The notes under the pieces were generated by a model. That model saw only the letters and a program-made list of their open reading frames with translations, had not been told where the DNA came from and searched no databases. This document shows, one piece after another, positions 26,886-39,100 of a stretch of 64,000 nt of DNA. This DNA comes from Monosporascus cannonballus (lineage: Eukaryota > Ascomycota > Sordariomycetes > Xylariales). The translations under genes and the position numbers were made by a program. The stretch is taken from NCBI GenBank assembly GCA_004154925.1, contig QJNS01000061.1, forward strand, positions 1-64,000. Direction: 5' to 3'. Within the stretch, counting starts at the first letter, position 1; the number at the start of each line of letters is the position of its first letter.

Positions 26886-28757
26886 AAAGTCCAATCGTAA
26901 TACGGTTGCAATTTGCGGTTACCGTTATTTAACCGCTAATTGTATTATTATTATGATTTACGTTTATATTATTGTTTATAAACAATAAGTTCGGCAGGTA
27001 TATAGTTTTTTGTTTTTTTTTTCTTCGAATGTTTTCTGCAATCGTACAGCAAACACTTTCCGCTTTTTTTTATACGGATAATAATTATTTAAACTTCTGT
27101 TACCTGAAATCTATTTAGGAATTTTATAATAAGCGAATTTTGCGCTATTTTTATAAGGCCTTGTATCTCCTTATAATGTTTTAAATCGCGTTATATATCT
27201 GCAATTATTTTCCGTACATTTTTTTAGCATATTATTCGTAAATCCGAATTTTTTAAATAATATAAGCATTACGTTTTTATAGGCGATTTCTCTTAATATA
27301 TAATCCGGGCGTTTAAATAGCTTATTTACCGGGTTGGCGGCGCCTAGTTAATATTAAATATCAAAATCAAATTATATAAAGCAGTAAATTTATTAAGTTA
27401 ACCTCCTTTTAAGATTACGCGCCGGCATTTTCATTATGTCTTTTTACGTTATATAATCGGTAAATATTAAGAAAAGATTTTTCCGTACTTTTAAGATATT
27501 GTCGTTAATATTTTAAGCTTTTTATAATCGCTAATAATTTTTGTTATTTTATAACTTATCATTTTTTAATTGGATTTAATTTTTGCGATTAATATGTAAT
27601 TAGACGTTAATATTTTCCGTATTTTTATAAAAATGTTTTTAATATAATTTTTATTAAAACATTTATTTTAATTTTAATATTTTTAATGTTATTTTAATAT
27701 CGGAAAATAATTACCGATTAAAATGTATCTTTTAAGATTCGAAACGTTTTTTTTAACTTTTTTAGGTTACCGGAATTTTGCTGCTTTACTTTTGTTTTGC
27801 GTCCTTTTTAAGAACTTAATAACAAGTTCGATAATGCTTAAATAATAGGCGATAAATTTCCGATAAATATTTGCAAATTTTAAAAATATTTAAATATTAT
27901 AAATTAAATTTGATTTTAGTTATGTTTCGATAATATCCACCCGTCGATAGTTTATTTTTACATCGTTAATATTAATTATAAATTCTAAAAACGTTACTTT
28001 TTTAAGAAAAATTCGTATTTAAATGTTTTGATAAATAATTAATATTATAATAACCGTTTATAAATTAAATGAAAATATTTCGTATATTTTATTTTATTAT
28101 CCGAATAAATAATTATATAATTTAAATATATTATATATATATAGTTAATTAATTTAGGTAATACTTTATATATTTAGATTTAAACCGTAATTATCGTATT
28201 AATAAGGTTAAATACTATAATTATATATTTAAACTATTTGTATTACGTTCGAAACATGGTTTTTTATTAATTACCCTTTTTAATTTTGATATAATAATAA
28301 ATATGCTTAAAAGAAGTTTTCGAAAATATCTTAATTAATTTTAAGTAATTTATTACTTTTGAAACTAAAGATAAAAGATATTAATTTTTTATTATTATCC
28401 GATTTACACTTTTATAATTAACGTATAATCGAAAATTACCGTCCTTTTTAGGTACGAATAATATTAGTACCTTTACGTCCGCTTTTAAGTAACGTATCCG
28501 TTCTGTCTTTAAGTTTTCTCGGATGTACTTTTTAAATGTCTTTTGTTAGGCCTTCGAAATGAGGTAAATTGGGCCAAATAAAGTTGTTTTTCCTGGAACT
28601 AAATTTATTATATATTTTGCCGTTAAAAAATAAAAAAGCTTTTTCGTTACTTTTTTGGAATATATTCGCCCGAAAGTTTCCAAATATATAAAAAAAATTA
28701 ATTATCTTCTATTTTTCAAATTTTAAAATATCTAGTTTATCGGTTAGGCCTATTATG
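26886..28757 (-). mobile_element. Ty3/gypsy family ii fragment (copy 3)
   Basis: Aligns with 24180-26160 of copy 1 and 38345-40215 of copy 2. It covers the RNase H, reverse transcriptase (active-site region near 28140-28090) and part of the upstream pol region on the minus strand. It has no insertion at the site filled by 25335-25614 in copy 1. It is cut at 28757 by the LTR that begins TGTAACGGC. Confidence 0.7.
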
Positions 28758-29090
28758 TGTAACGGCTAAAGAGTTTAACCAACTGTTAAATCTTAGTCGT
28801 ACGAGTTTATATTAGCAGGAGTATTGTGGGAAACTGAGAAATAGATATAATAACGTGTTACATTTCGTAATACTAAGGGCATCTTGGGCAACGAATTGTT
28901 ATTGCAAGCTAAAGCTATCTAAATTATAGAAATAGTAAGCGTATTATACTTGATTCTCTCGGTCTCGTTAAGCCTGGCTTTATGGGCTTTACGATAGATC
29001 CTGTCGAGCCATTACGTAATTCGATCTATATGGCTTACTTATTTCCTATTGCCACCGTTTTCTAAGGCCGCAGTCTGTTGGGTTATAATA
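28758..29090 (-). repeat. LTR of the TGTNACGRC family (333 bp)
   Basis: Starts TGTAACGGCTAAAG and ends GTTGGGTTATAATA, matching the RIP form of the ...TTGGGTCGTAACA end seen on the reverse strand at 8411. The next bases (CGATTCTC) match those following the copy at 35744, so a common internal sequence starts here. Bases 28965-29080 are fairly GC-rich and unlike the corresponding part of the 35744-36182 copy. Confidence 0.65.
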
Positions 29091-31280
29091 CGATTCTCTC
29101 TTTTTACAATTTTCGTTTCGAGGATTTCTTTTTTCTTTTTTCGTAAGTCTTTTTTCGTATTGTATTAAGTTATATTAAAAAACCGATTAATAAGAATATA
29201 AAGAAACGAAATAACTTGCTTAGACTTATTACTTTTTAAACCGTAAATATACTTATATATTCGTATTATATTTATCGCAGTTTATTATTTTGACGTATAT
29301 TTTTGTTGGACTTTTTGCGATACGAAAAATATATGGCGCGGAATTATAGCTTTTGCAATATTAACGGCCTTTTTATTATTTAACTTAAAAAGTTCGTTTT
29401 TAATTTTCTTAAGGTTAAAATATAACTTAAGAAAGCTAAAAAGAAAACGGAATAGGCGTAGGTTAAGATTTGCCTATTTCGAAAATAAAAAAATTATAGG
29501 CCGATCGTATAGTACGTATGTTATTCCGCGGGCTTCGGTTTTTGGAAAAGTTGGATAAATTAGAACGTTAAGAAAACCAGGCTGCACTAGAGGTTACTAA
29601 GGCCGCGTTAATAAAGGCCGTATCTTCCCTCGATTAGTCTAACCTTAAGTCTACCGATTGGTCGTTTATTAATTAGAGAGCTTTTGATTTTGCTAACTTC
29701 GGCGTTATTAATAAAAATTTTCAATAGGCGATAGGCGTTAATAAGATTTTTGACGAATTCTCAAATATTTTCGGAATTCGGATTTTTTTTTATTTAATTA
29801 GGTACTGGGTAAATCCGTCTTATTTCCGTATGTCGAGGATTTTTTTCACCTTATAAAATTATTTATTTTCTACCTTTACGTCGTTTTATATCGTATGTAT
29901 TTTAATTACATCTGTTATTAATTCGAATAAAAAACTTAAAAAAATAAATAAAATTTAATTTTTAATAAGTATTTTAATTAATAAGTATTTTTTAAAATCG
30001 TTTTGCGGTTTTATATAAACCGATATATTTAAAATCGAGTTTTTTATTAAATTATTTTATTTAAATTTCTTTATGACAAAAATTTTTTTCTTATTTAAAA
30101 ATTGGTTTTTAAATTGTTTTCTACTTATAATATTTATTTATTTATTTTTATACGAATTTGAATTTTATGTTTATTTTTTAATGTAAGTATTATAATTATC
30201 TTAATTCAAATATTATTTTGATATTAATCATATCGTTATTACGTATTTTTTTATACATTTTTAAAATAGAACCAGAATTTACGCTTGCGAATATTATTTT
30301 AATATTCTCGTAATAATTGGTATTATGAGTTAAGCATAAAATTAATAATTTTTTAACTTAATTATTTTATTTATAATTAATATAATATGGTAAAAAAACT
30401 TAAGATTTAATACGTTCGTTTTATTTTTTTATGTATTTAAAGATTAAATCCGTTAAATAATTTATAATTTAAGTTAATTTATATTATTAGGCTTTGTTAA
30501 AACTTAATTACAAATATCGATCCTCTATTTGAAATACTTTTTATTAGTAATCCGTATATATTAAAAATATATTTAAGGAAAATATATGTTATTTGTTCGG
30601 TATTTATATTCTTATAATATAGTAAAAAATAAAAAAAAATGTAAATCGATCGATAATTACGAAAATGTTATCGTAATATGTTTTTATAGTTAAACTTTTT
30701 CATATAGAAAGTTTAGTAATAAAGTTAAATATAACTAATAATAGCTGTAATTTTTCGTAAGGCTTATATCGTCGAGCTTTTGTTTTAGCGTAAATATCGC
30801 ATTATTATATGATTTTCTATACCGTTAATTTCATTTTAGGAAAGGAATATGTACGTCGAAATCGTTTTAAGGTTTTGTAAATCCTTGGATATTTATGTAG
30901 CTAATATTTATGTATTTCTCGTATCGAATTCTTTTGATATTCTGCTAGAACTTATATTTTATCCGTTTTTTAGTTTTTTAGGATACCGTCGTTATATTAC
31001 TGGATTTTCTGATATATATCAAAAGGTTCTGCTCGAATTATCGTAATCTGTTGCGGCCATAAATATTTTTTGATAATGGTATTAAAAATTGTATGGCTAA
31101 TTTTGACCAATTTTTTTCGAGGTTTGATTGCTTATTTAAAGTATTGGCTTTGCCGTTTTCTGAGCTTTTTTTATAGATAATAACGAAATCGAAGTTCGCC
31201 AATTTTTCGCGTAATCCAGTTATCGTTCTGTAAATTCTCTGGTCGTAATAAATCGGGTAAAATTTTGATAATCCGTATAA
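29091..31280 (-). mobile_element. 3' part of a Ty3/gypsy element (RNase H end, integrase) with convergent coiled-coil frame
   Basis: On the minus strand 31275-30500 reads the end of RNase H (LANFDFVIIYKK, NGKANTLNKQSNLE) followed by an integrase H2C2-type region (HKYPRIYKT, FRRTYSFPKM). It is close to the element ending near 12800. The small plus-strand frame at 30849-31046 is a shadow of this. The element's LTR lies at its left (28758-29090), as expected for a 3' LTR of a minus-oriented copy. At 31280 the pol is cut off by another LTR-like repeat. Confidence 0.65.
29440..29760 (+). pseudogene. Coiled-coil frame antisense to pol, RIP-damaged
   Basis: Read on the plus strand, 29536-29730 gives LEKLDKLER, a stop, ENQAALEVTKAALIKAVSSLD, a stop, SNLKSTDWSFIN, a stop, then RAFDFANFGV. 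The stops stand where Gln (CAA) or Trp (TGG) would be expected, so the ancestral frame was a charged helix ending in a DW-rich tail. The same sequence occurs on the minus strand at 35300-35090. It is convergent to pol and sits next to the 3' LTR. Function is unknown. Confidence 0.55.
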
Positions 31281-31282
31281 TA

Positions 31283-31562
31283 AATTGGGGTAGGGGGAGA
31301 ATTGGTCTTGATTAGTGCGGGTAACAATTTTATGTCACGGTAGGGAATGGGATTATCGAAATGAAAAACTTAATCCGATTATATTGCTGATATTGAACCT
31401 CGATAACTAAAAATGACGGAAAATATGCTGAATGGTGACAATGGTTAATAATGTCTGGGGGTTGAACCCATGGCGAAAAAGAATTTCTTAATATACATGC
31501 GAGACTCGGGCTTTCTAATCAGCCAAACCTGATCATGGGTGTAATACCCCGCCCCATTTCAA
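31283..31562. repeat. LTR-like repeat, second copy of 25335-25614
   Basis: Full-length match to 25335-25614, including TTGATTAGTGCGG, GGGATTATCGA, TGGCGAAAAAGAA and CCCCGCCCC near the right end. The termini TTGGGGTAGG and CATTTCAA are again nearly inverted. Flanking pentamers differ on the two sides, so this copy is either an LTR attached to other element sequence or lies at a rearrangement junction. It is less RIP-mutated than the other copy. Confidence 0.65.
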
Positions 31563-32310
31563 GCCTTCTTTCTTACGATGGAAAACGTCCCCGTTTTATC
31601 GTGAGAAATAACGATAACCCAACGCCATAGCAAGCATACTGTACTTATGTCCTTACTGATCAATCCTTCCTCCTTTAACTCCAGTTATTGATAATCCATT
31701 CCTGCCCAGACCTTACTATCCTTAACAGAGAGTACAGCAATCCATCGAGGGTAATCCGGCAGTTTCCCCAATTTTAGGTACCGTCGAGCAGTTCTTTGGG
31801 AGTTACCGATTAGTAACGCCAGTACCTAGTATTGATATTAGAGAATCTTCTTTATCCTCAAATTCATCGATTTTTCCCGGTCCAAAAATCACTGACCGAC
31901 TCCCGGGTCCATTTACCAGTGTTGGCAGATCAGACTTCCGCCAGTATCCTTTTTCCACATTCCAGCATATGATCGATTTCTGGAATAATAACGCGGTTAT
32001 TGTTTATATTACTTCCAAGCATTTCGAGGTAAGCTATATTTCCTATTATAACCTATTTTATCCTGATTAATAATAAATATTTAAAGCAATATCCATTTTG
32101 TTTACCTCCGGTCCTGCTATTAATTGGTTCCTGAAATGGTGAATTACCGGTACCAATTTCTGGGAAGTTATTAACGCCTAATCGCCGATCACCAAAATAT
32201 TACTTTCCAAAAGCAAGCCCGGAATAAAAGCCATATTTGTCATAGTTACCCGTACCGGTCCTTTAGGTCAACTTATGGTACATCTTATTAAAAACTTTCG
32301 GTACGTAAAT
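31563..32310. other. Island of near-normal composition, degenerate coding remnant
   Basis: About 750 bases that are much less AT-rich than anything else in the block, directly after the LTR-like repeat. A plus-strand stretch near 31920-32030 stays open (VGRSDFRQYPFSTFQHMIDF, then WNNNAVIVYITSKHFE). A second stretch near 32115-32175 reads PAINWFLKW with a stop. I do not recognise the family. It could be the 5' internal part of the element that owns the 31283-31562 LTR, or a weakly mutated single-copy insertion. Confidence 0.4.
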
Positions 32311-34640
32311 AAATTATTTATTTAGGCTTTTGGAATACTTAATTTAATACCTTACGAACTTTGTAAAAAAACGTTATTACGTTTTTAAATCGCTTAAAAA
32401 TTACGGAATATTTTTATTTTTCGGATATATATTATTTTTTAATTTTGCGAAAAATACTTATAATAATTATATCGGGTCGATCGATAAACAGAATTATATA
32501 TTTAAGGATAATTAATTTAAGAATATTTCAACGTATTTTACACCAAAATTGCTAATTAAATTAAATATTTATAAATTAAATTATAAGGTGTTTTACGAAT
32601 TTAATAATGGTTCTCTTTAATATTTAATTAAAAAAAGATTTACAGATTTCCGTTATATAACTAAAGTTCGTAATATTTTAAAAAAGTCGAGTAAATCGTT
32701 ACTTTAATATTTTAATAGTTTTAAGGATTCGTTAAAAACATAAATTAATATCTACTTTTATATTTAAATATTTTGCAAATAATCGCAATACTTCTTTTTA
32801 TCTGATTAATTAATTTTGTACATATTATTATTATCTATAATTATATAACTTTCGAATTATCTATTCTATATCTGAACTTCAATATTTATCTTAATAAGTT
32901 CTATAATTTTAAGTTGGCAATTTTTCGATAATTTAACATTTATACCGTTTAACGTTTTGCTCGTAATCTCGTATAACTAATCGGGTTCGTTAAGTAATAA
33001 TCTTATCCAGTTATCCTTTTATAAATCGATTAATTTCTAATATTCTTTTTTATTCTTAATAAATTACTTTAATTTATTAATAAATAAAGTTCCCCGTAAT
33101 AATATCTTATAAATATAATTCAAACGATAAATACTTTAACTTTATTTCTTTGGATATATTAATATATCGTGACATATTATAAAGTAATACCAAGCCGTTA
33201 ACTTCCAAAAGTCAAATCCCTATATTATTTCTATTTTTCAATTAATAAATTAAGCAACCTTACGGCATTACGTAATAATTACCTTAATTACTTTGGCAAC
33301 GTTATCGGCTTTATACTTTAATAACTTGATTCGTTATATAATTAAATTCTTTTTAATATATTAAGATTTTATATTATAATTTCTATATCGATATTATAGT
33401 TTCGATCGGTAAAAACGCCTTTTAGCCGTACATTAACTTATAAGGGTTAAAACTATAACTTTTTATAATGGTATTATCTACGAATATTATCTTAGGTAAA
33501 AGCTTAACCTATCCTTTACCCGTACCGTCCATTACTTTTATTAATCCTTTAGCAATCGGAATATACCTTTGCTCGACTAGTCTCTGCCGCTAAATAACGT
33601 ATATAATTTCAGCCCTTTGCTTAATCTCAAATATTTCGCAAATTTCGATAACTTTTCTCTTATTTTTAAAATTTCTATCGATTTTAATTTTAATCGGAAT
33701 TTCGTATTAGTAAAAAATATATTCGTCTAAAAACTTTCTAATCACCGTGAAAATAATTATACGAAAAGTTTTAATTTCGAAATATCCGAATAATTCGTAT
33801 CGGATTTCGATAATCGCCTTATACTCGTTATCGTTTGACATAAATTAAACGTTAATAACTCAAATAACTGCAATATCCAAAGGATCTAAAAAGCTATAAT
33901 TTTTTTCGAAACGTCGATCAGCAGCTTTTTAGCATAAAACGTAAATAAAAACTACCTTCCGTATATATCTATATATATTGCGCCAATTATATAAAGCAAT
34001 TATACGTTAATAAGTCGCATTTCGTCCTTTATAACCGTAATTTTCGTAATATTATCTAATTATTATTAGGCGTTTTTATTCGTTATCGATAATTTTACAA
34101 CTGCTATATTACTTCTCTATTTTACGCCATAAAATACCGTCCTGGACAAAATATTTTAAGGCTTTGATTTTAAAGATTATTTGCTTTCTTATCGTTATAT
34201 TCGTTAATCGATTAAGAAATTTTAATATCGTTAAAAACTTTGCGTATTTTTACTATCGCTTAAACTAAATCCTAATAAAAGAAATTTCTCTTTTTATTTG
34301 GGTTATTCCGATTATAAAATTTAGCCGAATAACGTCTAATTAAATATTCATAAAATTATCGATTTCTTCCTCCTATTAATCGTTTAATTTATTAAAAAGC
34401 CCGGCTAAGTTTTTCGATAATCTATTAATAACATATTTTTTTACTAAAAATATTTTTAATTTCGAAATCGAAAAGCTTAATTTACGTAATGTAATGAATT
34501 AATAAATTACCAAGTAATAAATTTATAAAATTATTTATCTATATTATTAATACTTTAAGATTAATTTTTAACGTAAATCGAGCTCTATAAATATAATTCC
34601 GGAATTACCTTAAAATTTTGAAAATAACTCGATATTTCAG
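32311..34640 (-). mobile_element. Ty3/gypsy pol remnant, minus strand (integrase region)
   Basis: On the minus strand near 33480-33400 the sequence reads SFNPYKLMYG, a stop, KAFLPIE. This matches the integrase segment ahead of the carboxyl-terminal domain (family pattern YELVYGRxPRLPIE). The flanking DNA is RIP-mutated with no open frame of note. The small open frame 34661-34846 just outside is AT-rich and unconvincing. Confidence 0.5.
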
Positions 34641-35743
34641 CTTAATATTATCGTATTTATTTATTTAATTTCGTCGTCCGAAATGAAATAAATAAATATT
34701 ATAATTAGAAAAAGTTTAAAAAATTTAATTTTCGAAAAAAAGAAAATAATTTTCCTTATTACCAAAAATATATAAATAAAACGACCTAATAAAAACCATA
34801 ATTTCAAATATATTAGTTTATATAAAATCGTTAATAAACTCTTCAAAAATAATTCTTAATTAAAAATTTATCAAAAATTAAATTTTATTTCATTTTTTAC
34901 GTTTTTATATTCGAAGAAATAATATATATAATTAAATTATATTCGTCATAAACTAACGTAAAAGTAAAAAATAGGGATATAAGATAAAAAAAATTTCGAT
35001 ATACGAAAACAAAACGGATTTATCCAGTATCTAATTAAATAAAAAAGCACTCGGATTCCGAAAACATTTAGAAACCCGCCAAAAATCTTATTGGCACCTA
35101 ACGCCTATTAAAGAACTTTTATCAGCAACGTCGAAATTAGCGGAGGTAAAAGTCTCCCAATTAATAGACGACCAATCGGTAGATTTAAGGTTGGACCAAT
35201 TAAAAAAAGGTACGGCCTTTTCTAATATAATCTTGGCGACCTCTAATTCGACCTATTTTTCTTAACGCTTTAACTTTTCTAGTTCTTTAAGATTATCGAT
35301 ATCGCGGGATATAGCTTTTATCATTTTATTATACCACATTTTTTTATTTACGCAAACGGCGTAAATAAACGTTAATTTAATTAGTCTTTTTTTCGGCGAC
35401 CTCTAGTTCCAGCTCAAATTTTCGATACTAAATAGCAATACGTTATAGCTGCTCTGGGCTTAAACTCCGTACGTCACAGTTGGACTAGTTATTTTTAATA
35501 CAAAACGAATAACGAAAAAAATCGTCCTTCGATAATTTGTATTCCAATTTTCTTAGCTTATAATAAAAATAAGGCGTTATTTCGATAAGGTTAGCAAAAA
35601 GTACGACAGCAATTAAAGAATTACGTTAAGCGGTTTTTGCTCTGGAAAAAAGTTTAACGTATTTCTTAATACGACCCGTTATAATAAATTAAATACTTAC
35701 GGATAAAATTTTCGAGATGAAAATTCTAAGAAAAGAAAAATCG
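34641..35743 (+). mobile_element. 3' end of a Ty3/gypsy element with antisense coiled-coil frame
   Basis: The reverse complement of this segment aligns with 29091 to about 30190, including the coiled-coil frame (minus strand, about 35300-35090: ...ACCGATTGGTCG...) and the AT-rich tract after it. With the LTR on its right it is a plus-oriented 3' end. Homology stops at about 34640, where an unrelated minus-strand pol begins. Confidence 0.6.
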
Positions 35744-36182
35744 TATTATAACTCAACGTCCTTAGCACAGCCGGAAATAGTCAAAATAAGTGGGGTACCA
35801 GGAAAAAGATTACGTAACAAAAGTCAGAATTATTAGGATCTTGCGAAATTTACGAAAGTTAAGATTATTAGAATCTTGCGAGATTTACGAAAATTAGAAT
35901 TATTAGAATCTTGCGAGATTTACGAAAATTAAGATTATTAGAATTTTGCGAAATTCTAATAATCTAGCAATAATTGGTAACCAGAATCAAATATAATACG
36001 CTTATTAGTTCTATAATTTAAATAGCTTTAGCTTATAATAAAACATCGTTATCTAAGGCATCTTTGATATTACGAGACGTGATATGTTATTATATCTATT
36101 GTTTAGTTTTTCACAATATTCCTGCCAAAATAAACCCGTACGACTAAGATTTAATAGTTGGTTAAACCGCCTAGCCGTCACA
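35744..36182 (+). repeat. LTR of the TGTNACGRC family (439 bp)
   Basis: Read on the minus strand it starts TGTGACGGCTAGGCGG and ends GTTGAGTTATAATA, matching 28758-29090 except for the middle. There, a four-unit tandem repeat replaces the GC-rich segment. The right end abuts family ii copy 2. Confidence 0.65.
35821..35960. repeat. 35-bp tandem repeat, four units, inside an LTR
   Basis: Units at 35821-35855, 35856-35890, 35891-35925 and 35926-35960. The period is exactly 35 bases and the core is ATTATTAGAATCTTGCGAGA. The last unit diverges at its right end. The related LTRs at 28758 and 13348 lack this array. Confidence 0.85.
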
Positions 36183-39100
36183 CTTACGAACATTTTCCGC
36201 CTATTTTCCAACGTTTTGACAAAGTTCTAATACTTATTAATAACTATAATTAAAAGATAGTTTTGCCCGGCGAAATTATTACTAAACCTAAGTACGTTAA
36301 ACGTTTCAAGAACGGCGCCTTATTTTCGATTAGTAACAAATTATATTTCGGTTATTTGGGCCTTATTTTTCGTAAGAAATAAAACGTTTTTAAGTTTCTT
36401 CCGAGTTATACGCCTAGTAAGTTTAATAAACGTACTTGTCTTTTATCGTCGTATGTTTTTTCGATCGTTTTCCGATATTTTTGCGTTAACTTCCCTAGTA
36501 CTTTTATTAAAGGCTAATTAACGTAAAGCTTAATAGTTAAGTGCAAGATTTTATTTTCGAAATAAAGGTTCGACTTTTTTTATATCGCTTATCCGTTTTC
36601 GATCGGTATATAATAAAGTAATTATTTGCCAAAAATTTAAAAGCAGTTATATAATTAAGTAATATTTTAACGTTAATATTTTAATTTTGCTTAAAATCAT
36701 TTTTTATAATTTTTGTAATTATTAGATAATTAATTTCCGATCGAGCTGTTATTATTTTACGATCTTTAGGTCGTCTTATTTTTTATATAGGTATTTAACT
36801 TTTTTTTCGTAATATTATAATATCTTAAGCGCGTATTCGAAATGTTTTTAGAGCTTTTACGTATTGTACTTAGCGGGCCAGCCTTTTTATTTAATTAGAT
36901 ATTCGCGTTATTTTCGATTATCTTAATGGCGGACAATATTTTTTACTATTTATTTTTCCTGTTCCGTTATTAGGTCCGATAACGCTATCTGAATATCGTC
37001 CGGTTTCCGGTTATGTTACAGTTTTAATAAAGATATTGAAAATATATTATATATTTATTAATATTTGATAAAAATGATTATTTTGTACGTTTAAGAGCAT
37101 ATTGGCTCTTTAATCGTAATCTGAATATAAATAAATGCAAGTTTTTTATTTTTAAACTTAAGGTTTTTGGTTAATAAATTTACTTATTGCCTTAATTAAA
37201 ATGCTATAGGCGTATAATGTTAATTATAATATTTTTTGAGCTACCTTTATTTTTTTCGAATATTTATATATAATTTAACAAATAGCGTTATTTTTTCGAA
37301 ACGTTCTTTAATTTCTTCTATTTTATTTTTTAAACGTTTATAAAAAGTATTATATTATTCTTAAATAATATTTATATAGGGTTTCGAACGGAAAACGGCC
37401 GGTAAATGCGTTTCGCATATTATGAAATACGAATTCCGCATTTTATAATAACTTTATTTAATTATTTTAAAATTTATTAACGTAATTACGGAAGTAATAT
37501 TTTAAAACTTAATAAATACGTTCCATTTGCTTATTAGTTTATGAATAATAAACGGTCGATATTTGCCGCTTTATTTTTTGTTTTTTGTAAAATTCCGCCT
37601 ACTATTAATTCGTTAATAGTTTATTTTTATTACTAATAATTTTAACCGGCGTACTGAATTTTCATTTTATTTTATCGTAAAGCAATTAGATTAATTCGGT
37701 TACGATTAAGGTGTTAACCGTAACAATAAATAATTTTAATTTCGTAAAGCGGTCGATAATTACCAAAATTACGTCGTACTTTAACCTATTTAAATTTAAG
37801 TTTTTAAAAAATCTTATAATAAAATTTAACGAGATTATTTAGAAAAGTTATTTAACTAATAGCAAGGGTAATAACTATTTATATGGTTTATAATATAGCT
37901 TTATTATACTCTAGCAATTCGGATATTATTTAGTATATTTTCGGATATCGTTCGCCGTATTCTTCTAATACAATTTTTTGGTTATTAGTTTTAATATACG
38001 GATATATCCCATATATCCTGCTTTTAAATTATTATAGTGCTAGTTAATAAATTATTTTTTAAAACGTCTTCTAACGAGATTACGAATATATCTTGATAAT
38101 ATAAAACCTTATTTAAATCTAAAAAATATTTTTTTATTCCGGTTTAACATCCAGTTATTTGTATTAATTTTATAATATTTAAGTTATTAATTAATAATTT
38201 TCGAACCTGATCGTAAAATTATTAAAAAAATTTCGGTTATAATGTCGTTTTGTTTTTGGCCAGCTCTTTTGTCAAAAAACGTAAAACGTACTAATTATAA
38301 ATAATAATTTTAATATTAATTTTATCCTTTTTATATTCCTCGAAATCCGGTCGTAATACGGTTGTAATTTGCAGTTATTATTATTTAACTGTTAATCGTA
38401 TTATTATTACGATTCGTACTTATATTATTATTCGTAAGCGATAAATTCGACAAATATATAGTTTTTTATTTTCTTTTTTTTCGAAAATTTCTTAGGATTA
38501 TAAATAAAGGTTTTTTGTTTTTTTTTACGCGGATGGTAATTATTTAAGTTTTCGTTACCTAAAAGTTGTTTAAGAATTTTATAACGAACGAATTTTGTAT
38601 TATTTTTATAAGGCATTTTGCCCTTTTATAATATTTTAAATCGCGCTATATATTTGCGATTATTTTCCCTACGTTTTCCGGCATATTATTCGTAAGTCCG
38701 AATTTCTTAAATAAGGTAGAAATTACGTTTTTATACGCGATTTCCCTTAATATATAATCCGGGCGTCTAAATAACTTATTTACCCGGTTAACAGCGTCTG
38801 GTTAATATTAGTTTTCAAAATTAAATTATATAAGGCGGTAAACTTATTATGTTAATTTCCTTTTAAGATTACGTATCGGCGCCTTTATTATATTTTCAAC
38901 GCTATATAATCCGTAAGTATTAGAAAATCTTTTTTTTTTTACTTTTAAGATATTACCGTTAATATTTTAAGTTTTTTATAATTACTAATAATTTTTATTA
39001 CCTTATAACTTATTATTTTTCGGTTAAACTTAATTTTTATAATTAATATATAATTAGGCGTTAATTCTTTTCGCATTTTTATAAAAATATCCTTAATATA

